Shown piece by piece: positions 56,391 to 64,000 of a DNA stretch of 64,000 nt. The stretch covers positions 62,001 through 126,000 of the forward strand of contig JAUJND010000001.1 of NCBI GenBank assembly GCA_030446505.1, in the 5' to 3' direction. Made by a program: the position numbers and the translations under genes. The notes beneath the pieces were generated by a model, which worked only from the letters and a program-made list of their open reading frames with translations, had not been told where the DNA came from and did no database searches. Every line of letters begins with the position of its first letter. Within the stretch, counting starts at the first letter, position 1. Origin of the DNA: Chroococcidiopsidaceae cyanobacterium YX2bin18. Its GTDB lineage: Bacteria > Cyanobacteriota > Cyanobacteriia > Cyanobacteriales > Chroococcidiopsidaceae.

Positions 56391-56997
56391 CTAAGTTTTT
56401 TCCACCAAATAAGACAATAACAGGTTTGTAATTTCTTGCTGCAACTGTCCATCACTCAATAATTCTGGGCGATCAATAACTGCTGCATGAGTCAAGGCTT
56501 CAACCGCCCGCTCTAAAATAAATACGGTCAAATCAAGGTTTTGCGGCTGAATTTGGTCGCGATGAAGTTCTAGGTAAGCACGAAGCAAAGCCGTAAACTG
56601 AGCTTCTGCATTAGTATTGTTGATGCGAGGCACTTGCTCGTTTAACACTTTATGCAGCATTGGATCGACAGCATGAGCCGCAATACAGGCTTCTACTAAC
56701 TCGTGCAAAACAACTTCGATTGGCGCATTGAATAGATCTTTCAGCTTTGATTCAATAATTGCCATCATTGTGTTGACATGATGTTCAGCCAGCGAGGTGA
56801 TCAACGCTTCCTTACTCGGAAAATATTGATACAGCGAGCCAATGCTTACTCCAGCTAGCTCTGCAATTCGATTTGTAGTTGCTCTGTCGTAGCCTTCTTG
56901 AGTCAAAATACGAGCAGTTGCAGTCAAAATGGCATCAACCGTGATTTTAGATCGGTCTTGTTGCGGTAATTTACGGGGTGTTGTGCTTTTGCGAGGC
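56391..56997 (-). CDS. TetR-family transcriptional regulator
   Basis: ILTATARILTQEGYDRATTNRIAELAGVSIGSLYQYFPSKEALI; start Met chosen at MPRKSTTPRK. Confidence 0.93.
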
Positions 56998-57049
56998 ATC
57001 TGGGTAAGGGAATCAAATGCGAGTTGATGGAAGTGAACGACGAGCATAA

Positions 57050-57075
57050 AATATGAGTTATAGCTCACATTTTAC
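57050..57075. promoter_or_regulatory. Putative TetR operator in divergent region
   Basis: Dyad-like ATGAGTTATAGCTCAC between tetR and the NmrA gene. Confidence 0.45.
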
Positions 57076-57087
57076 CAAGATATTCAA

Positions 57088-57969
57088 ATGATTTTAGTTA
57101 CTGGCGCAACTGGGAGTAACGGTACAGAGATTGTAAAGCGTCTCGCAACACGAAACGTTCAAGTACGCGCTCTGGTTCGCAATCGGGAGCGAGCCAGTGC
57201 GATACCAACTTCAATGGTTGCCAACGGCATCGCATTTCCCAACGTCGAAATGGTCGAGGGTGACTTTGATCTCCCCGCGACTCTGCTCGACGCACTTGCT
57301 GGTGTGAAACGTGCATTCCTCCTCACAAGCTCATCAGAACGCGCGGAAGTGCAACAGATCGCGTTCATTGATGCAGCGCGGCAAAGTGGTGTAGCGCACA
57401 TTGTGAAACTGTCGCAGTTCGGAGCCAACGCTAGCTCGCCTGGGCGCTTCCAGCGTTATCATGCAGCAGTCGAAGCAGCGCTCCAAGCATCAGGTATGGC
57501 ATATACGTTTCTCCGCCCCAACCTCTTCATGCAAGGCTTGTTAAACTTCCGCTCGACGATCGCGACTCAAAGCGCCTTCTACGCGGCGGCTAGCAATGCG
57601 AAAGTAAGCGCGGTTGACGTGCGCGACATTGCAGAAGTAGCCGTGGCTGCACTGACAGAAGCTGGGCATGAGGGAAAGATTTACGAACTCACTGGTCCGC
57701 AAGCGCTTACTCATGCCGAGATGGCAGAACACCTCTCCACTGTGCTAAATCGTCGGATTGCGTTTGTTGATACTTCGCCCGAATCCATGCATGACGCTTT
57801 ACTCAGTGTTGGTTTCCCCGTCTGGCAAGCAGACGGACTCCTTGAGGAGTACGCACTTTATCGGCGCAACGAGGCAGCAGCGGTCATGTCCGGTGTACAT
57901 CAGGCGATCGGTAAAGATCCGCGCAATTTTGAGGCATTCGCCCGCGACTACGCAACGATGTTTAGCTAA
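57088..57969 (+). CDS. NmrA-like NAD(P)-binding oxidoreductase
   Basis: MILVTGATGSNGTEIVKRL...VKLSQFGAN...FLRPNLFMQ. Confidence 0.92.
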   Translation: MILVTGATGSNGTEIVKRLATRNVQVRALVRNRERASAIPTSMVANGIAFPNVEMVEGDFDLPATLLDALAGVKRAFLLTSSSERAEVQQIAFIDAARQSGVAHIVKLSQFGANASSPGRFQRYHAAVEAALQASGMAYTFLRPNLFMQGLLNFRSTIATQSAFYAAASNAKVSAVDVRDIAEVAVAALTEAGHEGKIYELTGPQALTHAEMAEHLSTVLNRRIAFVDTSPESMHDALLSVGFPVWQADGLLEEYALYRRNEAAAVMSGVHQAIGKDPRNFEAFARDYATMFS

Positions 57970-58195
57970 CAGGTGTCGCCCCTGTCTAACTCAGAGGAGG
58001 TAAACAGTAGAGAAGCAGAGTTGTTACTCGCTTCGGGAAGGCTTGGTTCTTGGATTTAGATTGAGTGGATGCTGCTTAACAAATATGCTGGAGCGGCGAA
58101 TTAAGGTTTTTCGCTTCGCTTACTGGGCGCAACTTCAACACAGGCGCAATATCCAATCCTGTAAAATCCAGATTGCAACATCATTTGCTTTGATC

Positions 58196-58903
58196 ATGCA
58201 AAATCAAGAGTCATCTATTGTTTTTGACCAAGAACGTGCTTCTTCCTACGACAAAAGATTCGCTAAATTGGCTCCGTTGCGCGACGCACTTCATTTGCTT
58301 ATCCGCTTTGTACTTGCCGAACTTTCTACCAATGCGCGGATTCTCTGTGTCGGCGTGGGAACTGGCTTGGAATTGATTTATCTCGCCCAAACATTTCCAC
58401 AGTGGCAGTTTACGGCGGTAGAGCCTGCGGCACCGATGCTTGACATCTGTCGCCAACGCGCCGAAGAGTGTGGCATCGTGTCACGTTGCACCTTTCACGA
58501 AGGTTATCTCGATTCACTGCCCGCATCGCCCTCCTTTGATGCGGCGACTTGCCTTCTGGTTTCTCACTTCTTTATGCAGCAAGATGAGCGGCGCAACTTT
58601 TTTAGTCAAATTGCTTCACGACTTTGCCCTAATGGATATTTGGTCAGTGCTGATCTGGCTTCCGATATGTCCACTTCAGCCTACCAAAGCCTTCTTGAAG
58701 TTTGGCTACGAACGCTGAGGTATTCCGAAGTGCCTACTGAGGAAGTTGAAAAGTTTCGTGCTTCTTATGGTCGGGATGCTGCTGTGCTACCGCCACTTGA
58801 AGTCGAATCAATAATTGCATCGAGCGGCTTTGATACACCTGTATTGTTTTTCCAGACCCTTCTCATTCATGCCTGGTATGCGAAGCGAACTCTACTGAGT
58901 TAG
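58196..58903 (+). CDS. Class I SAM-dependent methyltransferase
   Basis: ARILCVGVGTGLELIYLAQTFPQWQFTAVEPAAPMLDICRQRA. Confidence 0.88.
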   Translation: MQNQESSIVFDQERASSYDKRFAKLAPLRDALHLLIRFVLAELSTNARILCVGVGTGLELIYLAQTFPQWQFTAVEPAAPMLDICRQRAEECGIVSRCTFHEGYLDSLPASPSFDAATCLLVSHFFMQQDERRNFFSQIASRLCPNGYLVSADLASDMSTSAYQSLLEVWLRTLRYSEVPTEEVEKFRASYGRDAAVLPPLEVESIIASSGFDTPVLFFQTLLIHAWYAKRTLLS

Positions 58904-59012
58904 AAGCGATCAACAGCAGCCGAACAAGGCGCTGCACTCGACAACCGGAAGCTTAGTCGTTAGGCTGCTGGTTAGCAGGTGAGGGCGCAACCAAAAGATT
59001 GTTGGTGAGTGT

Positions 59013-59678
59013 TCAATACGAGTTAGATGAAGATAGTTTTGCACTCGGCAAATGGTGTTGTGTAGCGGAAAGTTGTGCAACCATCTCGGCACGAGACGAA
59101 ACCTCAAGCTTACGAAACATCCGCTTCAAAGCCTGCTTCACAGAATTTTCAGTAATCCAAAGTTTATTTCCAATTTCTGCATTGGTTCGTCCTAAAGCAA
59201 CCAATTCTGCAATTTGCAACTCACGAGGCGTTAAGCGATTAGTTCTAAACGGTTGGTGCTGTGGTTCCTTCAGAGTTGCGCTTTGCGTGAATCGCACTGT
59301 TGCAGTCCTAACCGACAAGTGCAAACAGATGCCACTCAAATCAGCTAAATTTTGGCTATCAAAGCCAGGCATTGACTTTTCACGGGTGCAAGCCACTGCA
59401 CCTACTAATTGACCGCGATCAATGATCGGTCCTGCCATCACATGCCAATGATCAGGACGGGGACAAATGATTGACCACGCCTTGGGGGATGTAACCAATC
59501 CTTCATGGACAGGCGTATGGCGCTCTGCTAAGTAACGTGCAATAGGATTATGAACGACCGATAACGCGACTTTTAGTATCTGAAGATTGCGACCAGCTAA
59601 AAGCTGCTCGAAGAAAAAGATCCCCGATCGCTTGGCTGCAAAATAATCACCAAATTTTGGCACGACTTGCGATCGCAA
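59013..59678 (-). CDS. LuxR-family regulator (GAF-like + HTH)
   Basis: RLTPRELQIAELVALGRTNAEIGNKLWITENSVKQALKRMFRKLEVSSRAEMV. Confidence 0.88.
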   Translation of the reverse strand: MRSQVVPKFGDYFAAKRSGIFFFEQLLAGRNLQILKVALSVVHNPIARYLAERHTPVHEGLVTSPKAWSIICPRPDHWHVMAGPIIDRGQLVGAVACTREKSMPGFDSQNLADLSGICLHLSVRTATVRFTQSATLKEPQHQPFRTNRLTPRELQIAELVALGRTNAEIGNKLWITENSVKQALKRMFRKLEVSSRAEMVAQLSATQHHLPSAKLSSSNSY

Positions 59679-59837
59679 CTCGATTTCATCCTATAGCTGG
59701 TAAAAGGCTTCAAATAAAAGCTGAAAGGAACATGTCATAGTGGAGCAAAGAGAACTAGATCCAGGACTGGGCGCAGTGGGTTGCCACTCCTAGTATAAGG
59801 ATAGATTTTATGGCAATCGCCATTAGGAGACGAATTC

Positions 59838-60500
59838 ATGACTCACTCACAAAAGCACATCATTGGTTTGGTAATTTATCCAGGCATGACGGCACTTGAT
59901 ATTGTGGGACCCCAGCAAGTTTTTAGTGCGCTTCCCAATGTCCAGATCCATCGCATCTGGAAAACGCTAGACCCGATTAAAACCGATGATGGAATGATGA
60001 TTTTGCCTGATACTACCTTTGAAAATTGCCCGCCCTTGGACGTTATCTGTGTCGGCGGCGGCTTAGGACAGATGACAGTAGTAGACGATCCAGAGGTGCT
60101 TAAATTTCTCCAGCAGCAGGGTAGCACCGCAAAGTTCATCACCTCTGTGTGTGGTGGGTCTGAGTTTTTGGCGAAGGCAGGACTGCTACAAGGCTATCGA
60201 GCGGCTACTCACTGGATGGTACGTGAACAGCTAGCAGGATTGGGAGTTGAGGTCGGAACAGAGCGAGTAGTAATTGACCGAAATCGCATGACTGGTGGGG
60301 GTGTTACGGCAGGCATTGATTTTGGTCTAACGATTGCTGAAGTGCTTTGTGGTGAGGAAACCGCCAAGATCGCTCAACTATTGATGGAGTACGATCCAGC
60401 CCCTCCATTCGATGTCGGTTCACCCGAAAAAGCGGGAGCTGAGTTGGTCAGTAAGGCGATGGCATATGCTACGGGAACATTGGGTTTAGAAGTGAAATAG
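59838..60500 (+). CDS. DJ-1/PfpI-family protein (isonitrile-hydratase-like)
   Basis: IIGLVIYPGMTALDIVGPQQVF...SVCGGSEFLAKAGLLQGYRAATHW. Confidence 0.9.
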   Translation: MTHSQKHIIGLVIYPGMTALDIVGPQQVFSALPNVQIHRIWKTLDPIKTDDGMMILPDTTFENCPPLDVICVGGGLGQMTVVDDPEVLKFLQQQGSTAKFITSVCGGSEFLAKAGLLQGYRAATHWMVREQLAGLGVEVGTERVVIDRNRMTGGGVTAGIDFGLTIAEVLCGEETAKIAQLLMEYDPAPPFDVGSPEKAGAELVSKAMAYATGTLGLEVK

Positions 60501-60514
60501 GCAAATCTATAGGC

Positions 60515-60559
60515 AGCGTGTCACCTTTTTGACAAGTTATTTCAAAAAAGTGACACGCT
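60515..60559. repeat. 18-bp-arm inverted repeat (17/18) with 9-nt loop
   Basis: AGCGTGTCACCTTTTTGA-caagttatt-TCAAAAAAGTGACACGCT. Confidence 0.9.
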
Positions 60560-60597
60560 CTAATCTCCAAAATTCATCTTCAAGAATAATTTCAATC

Positions 60598-61056
60598 ATG
60601 AATATTTATTTTCACTCTGAGCGATCGCAACTATCTGGACACTGGACTCAAATTGGCTTTCTTGCGATCGCTGTGCTGTTTAATCTTTGCCTGGTTGCTC
60701 AACTGCTGACGGTTGGATTAGCAGTTTTCTATAGCCCTACTTGGTGGAGCATTCACGTTTGGCTTGTTCGCGGATATAGTGGATTGGCTGTATTTCTTTT
60801 AGCAGGGCTTCTGATCAGTCCATTTCCTCGAAAAATACAAATGCTTACAGGAGGTCTAATAACACTACTCATTCTGCAATTCATCACGATTCACCTAAAT
60901 CATCCCTTACCTTTAGGCATACTCCACCCGCTAATTGGCTTTACATTGTTTAATGCCTCGACAACCTTGGTTCATCGAGTATGGCGTGTAGTATTTAACG
61001 AGTCAGATGCTGTGACATCTGCTGAACCTTACCCCAGTATATCTATCAAAAAATAA
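60598..61056 (+). CDS. Multi-TM conserved membrane protein (DUF6220-like)
   Basis: Four hydrophobic segments; start at MNIYFHSERSQ. Confidence 0.55.
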   Translation: MNIYFHSERSQLSGHWTQIGFLAIAVLFNLCLVAQLLTVGLAVFYSPTWWSIHVWLVRGYSGLAVFLLAGLLISPFPRKIQMLTGGLITLLILQFITIHLNHPLPLGILHPLIGFTLFNASTTLVHRVWRVVFNESDAVTSAEPYPSISIKK

Positions 61057-61073
61057 TGACAATGCAAAATAAA

Positions 61074-61105
61074 AAGATTTGGAGTTCCATAAAACCCCAA
61101 ATCTT
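61074..61105. terminator. Terminator between convergent genes
   Basis: AAGATTTGG...CCAAATCTT with A/T-rich flanks. Confidence 0.65.
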
Positions 61106-61134
61106 AGAATAAATCATTAATTAATCAGCAACGG

Positions 61135-62472
61135 CTATAAAGTCAAAGATTGAGCATTTGTCTCAATCAACTTTGCCAAATCTTGCAAGAAGGCAGCAGC
61201 AGTTGCTCCATAGATAATTCGGTGGTCACAAGTAATATTGACCTGCATTTGTTGGCGCACACCGATCATGCCCTCACTTGCTACCACTTGCGATCGGGAA
61301 GCACCGATCGCTAAAATTGAACCTTGTCCAGGTGGCAAAATAGCATCAAATCGATCTACGCCAAACATTCCTAAATTCGACAGGGTAAAAGTGCCACTGT
61401 TGTATTCTTCTGGTTGCAATTGTTTAGCTCTAGCGCGGTCTACTAATGCTTTCCAGTTACGCGACAGCGAATAAATATCTAGCTGGTCTGCATTCTGCAA
61501 CACTGGCGTAATCAGTCCCCCGTCTTCCATTGCTACCGCCACAGCAATATTAATGCCAGCACGATACACAATTCCCTGCTCTGAATAGCTGGCATTTACT
61601 AAAGGATGTTTTTGCAATGCCATCGCTACCGCTTTTGCCAGTAGTGCCGTCATCGTAACGCCCTTAGACTTAATCTGCTTGTAAAGCTTATCCAACTCGT
61701 CAGTAGTAATCGTATAACCCACATGGAAAGTCGGCACCTGTAAACTAGCTACCATATTTCGCACTACTGCATTTTGCAGCGTGTTCAGCGGCACCACTTG
61801 ACCGGGGGCAGTGGCAACGGGGGTTGGGGTAGGTACTGGGGCAGTCTTTACCGCTGGTGCAGCAGGTGGAGCAATGGGTGTTGTTACTGATGCAGGTGCG
61901 GGTGCAGCGGGGGCTTTCGCTGTCGATGTCGCAGCGGTACTAGGTTTGCCCGATGCAGCCTCTACATCTTCGGCAACAATCCGACCATGAGGTCCACTTC
62001 CTTGCAAGGTACTTAAATCAACTTTTAGTTCCTTCGCCAACTTTCGGGCGCGGGGTGAAACCATAATCCGTCCATTGCCGGAGTTTGCACCGTTTGGCTG
62101 ATCGGTTACAGGGGTGGCTGAAGGCGTTTCGACTGTGGCTGAGACATCGGCAATTTGTCCTGGAGAGGTGGTAGCTTCTGTACTAGCGTCGGAGCCGCCA
62201 GAAGCTTGTTGATGGGCAGTTTCTATTTCTGCTTCCGTTTCTGCTACCAAGGCGATCGCCGCTCCCACAGGTGCGGCTTCACCAGCTGGAACGAGGATTA
62301 TGGCAATGTAGCCCTCGTAAAAGGACTCCACATCCATATCTGCCTTATCAGATTCGACAACCACGACTGTTTCGCCTTTTTCCACTTTTTCACCAGCGGA
62401 TTTGACCCAAGAGACAATTTTGCCTTCGGTCATGGTGGAACTAAGAGCAGGCATAAAGACTTCGTGAATCAT
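61135..62472 (-). CDS. Pyruvate dehydrogenase E2 (dihydrolipoamide acetyltransferase)
   Basis: Lipoyl VVVESDKADMDVESF, E3-binding VSPRARKLAKELKVDLSTLQGSGPHGRIVAEDV, catalytic CDHRIIYGATAAAFL. Confidence 0.95.
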   Translation of the reverse strand: MIHEVFMPALSSTMTEGKIVSWVKSAGEKVEKGETVVVVESDKADMDVESFYEGYIAIILVPAGEAAPVGAAIALVAETEAEIETAHQQASGGSDASTEATTSPGQIADVSATVETPSATPVTDQPNGANSGNGRIMVSPRARKLAKELKVDLSTLQGSGPHGRIVAEDVEAASGKPSTAATSTAKAPAAPAPASVTTPIAPPAAPAVKTAPVPTPTPVATAPGQVVPLNTLQNAVVRNMVASLQVPTFHVGYTITTDELDKLYKQIKSKGVTMTALLAKAVAMALQKHPLVNASYSEQGIVYRAGINIAVAVAMEDGGLITPVLQNADQLDIYSLSRNWKALVDRARAKQLQPEEYNSGTFTLSNLGMFGVDRFDAILPPGQGSILAIGASRSQVVASEGMIGVRQQMQVNITCDHRIIYGATAAAFLQDLAKLIETNAQSLTL

Positions 62473-62578
62473 GGGGTGGAGTCCTGAATCGATAATCTAG
62501 GAAAAAATTAAGTCAGATTGAATTGTATCTTGAGGCAGAGAGTAGGGAGTGGGGAACAGTAGCAATGGTCAACGAAAA

Positions 62579-63028
62579 TTAAATATCACCCCGAATTTCC
62601 TCTACTACACCATCGCGTAACAGAATTTCTACCTGCATTTTGTTAACAAGGTTATCTCCCACTCCGACGCTGAAAAAGCCCTCGACCTGTAATTGGGTAA
62701 CTTCCTGACCAAGTTCTAGTATCTGCACTTGTTGGAGGTTTTGCAAACTCTGATTTTTTTGCTCTAGTAGTTCACTTTTCTTTTCATTGACTTGGAGTTG
62801 GATATTGTCAATTTGTTGCAGTGTTTGGGGACCAGGGGGTTGTAGACTCTGTTTTTGAATCTCAGCGATCGCTCGTTGCCCTTGACTATCCAGTTGTTGC
62901 AACTGACCATCAACTTGATTGATTTGAGCCTGAAGTTGCTGTTGAACTTCGTCCTTCCAGCGGTCAGTGACAACTGCCTTAATGTTAATGGGTCGCTTGA
63001 GGACTAATTGGGGTTTGGAGGCATCCAT
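62579..63028 (-). CDS. YlqD-family protein
   Basis: LKRPINIKAVVTDRWKDEVQQQL...coiled coil...VGDNLVNKMQVEILLRDGVVEEIRG. Confidence 0.75.
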   Translation of the reverse strand: MDASKPQLVLKRPINIKAVVTDRWKDEVQQQLQAQINQVDGQLQQLDSQGQRAIAEIQKQSLQPPGPQTLQQIDNIQLQVNEKKSELLEQKNQSLQNLQQVQILELGQEVTQLQVEGFFSVGVGDNLVNKMQVEILLRDGVVEEIRGDI

Positions 63029-63062
63029 AAACTTTTGTCACACTCTATAATTGTGGGTTGGA

Positions 63063-64000
63063 TCAGGCAAACATCCCGTTAATAATATCGTGATAGCGTT
63101 CCATCACAACGTTTCGCCGAATCTTCAATGTTTGAGTCATCATCCCATTTTCAATCGAAAACGGTGACAATATTAATTTAAAGGGACCAATGCGATCATC
63201 AGAGCGATAGCCCGGACGGTTTTGCACTTCCCGATTCAATTCTTGCCTAAACAAGTCTTGAATCAGCTTACTTTCAAGATTAATTTCTTGTGAGAGAGGA
63301 GTTTCCCCTTGTCTCCTTCGCCCCTTGTCCCCTTGTCCTTCTGCCTCCTCTGGTAGATCCAAGCGGAGATTCTGAGAGGCTGCCCATTGTTGCAATGCTT
63401 CGAGATTAGGAACAATCAAGGACCCCAGCGATCGCTGATCCTGTCCCACCAGCATAATTTGGTCAATATAAGGCGATCGCAAACAGGCATCTTCAATTGG
63501 AGTTGGCTCAATATTTTCTCCATTTGTCAACACAATCGTATCTTTCGCTCGTCCCGTCACCACCAGATCGTTTTGCTGGGTAACCCAACCGAGATCACCT
63601 GTATCAAACCAGCCTTCAGGGTCAATTGCCTTGGTAGTTGCTGCGGGATTTTGCCAGTAGCCCGGCATAATTTGCGGTCCACGAGCCATAATTAAGCCGC
63701 GCTGTTCTCTAGGTAGGGGTTGACGAGTTTCAGGATCAACAATCCGAATTTCTGTACCAGCAATCGGCTGTCCTGATGAACCACGCAAGTTATGCCAGGG
63801 ACGGCGGACGTTTGTAACTGGACTTGTTTCAGTCAAGCCATAGCCTACTAATATCTCAATGCCCACAATCTCAAAAAAATTATCCAGGTGCTTTGCCAAG
63901 GAACCACCGCCACTGATCATCCGCTTCACATCGCCTGTAGCCTCACGCACCTTTTTATAAACCAACTGTTCAGCTAGAGCATGGAGAGGCAAAAGCACAA
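63063..64000 (-). CDS. Long-chain acyl-CoA/acyl-ACP synthetase, C-terminal part (truncated by window end)
   Basis: GYGLTETSPV, GWFDTGDLG, GRAKDTIVLTNGENIEPTPIED. Confidence 0.92.
   Translation of the reverse strand, partial: VLLPLHALAEQLVYKKVREATGDVKRMISGGGSLAKHLDNFFEIVGIEILVGYGLTETSPVTNVRRPWHNLRGSSGQPIAGTEIRIVDPETRQPLPREQRGLIMARGPQIMPGYWQNPAATTKAIDPEGWFDTGDLGWVTQQNDLVVTGRAKDTIVLTNGENIEPTPIEDACLRSPYIDQIMLVGQDQRSLGSLIVPNLEALQQWAASQNLRLDLPEEAEGQGDKGRRRQGETPLSQEINLESKLIQDLFRQELNREVQNRPGYRSDDRIGPFKLILSPFSIENGMMTQTLKIRRNVVMERYHDIINGMFA

Noticed and set aside
1-64000. CRISPR arrays, tRNA or rRNA genes
   Set aside because: No regularly spaced identical repeats of CRISPR length and no tRNA/rRNA signature recognised by eye; a tRNAscan-SE/CRISPRCasFinder run would be decisive.

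Overview
Cyanobacterial chromosomal window, judged from dense GCGATCGC (HIP1) palindromes and cyanobacterial housekeeping families. Intact backbone genes include fmt, rsmA, ispE, an alkyladenine DNA glycosylase, hsp20, NIF3, a beta-CASP-like MBL protein, an Omp85 protein, a Ser/Thr kinase, the pyruvate dehydrogenase E2 gene, YlqD, and a truncated acyl-CoA/ACP synthetase at the right edge. The most interesting intact locus is a tight rtcB - G3E(COG0523) GTPase - archease operon (5316-8100), an RNA-ligation cassette with a putative metallochaperone between the ligase and its activator. Accessory or decayed material includes a DUF262 + AlbA_2/Schlafen-like gene (candidate defence relic), a slice of N6-adenine methylase between two decayed IS elements, a probable integron-integrase N-terminal relic, a truncated dprA with an in-frame amber, an IS1-family element with an 11-bp target duplication inside a secreted-protein gene, a helically phased TTTCCCCA array (31604-31675), a 102-bp MITE-like element, and a methyltransferase 3'-end direct repeat flanking a TetR/NmrA pair. 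Three patches (about 2.2-2.9, 32.0-38.6 and 49.1-55.5 kb) carry so many small deletions in otherwise well-conserved genes that sequencing or consensus error is at least as likely as pseudogenisation. No tRNA, rRNA or CRISPR array was recognised. All family names come from motif recognition by eye; no database search was run.
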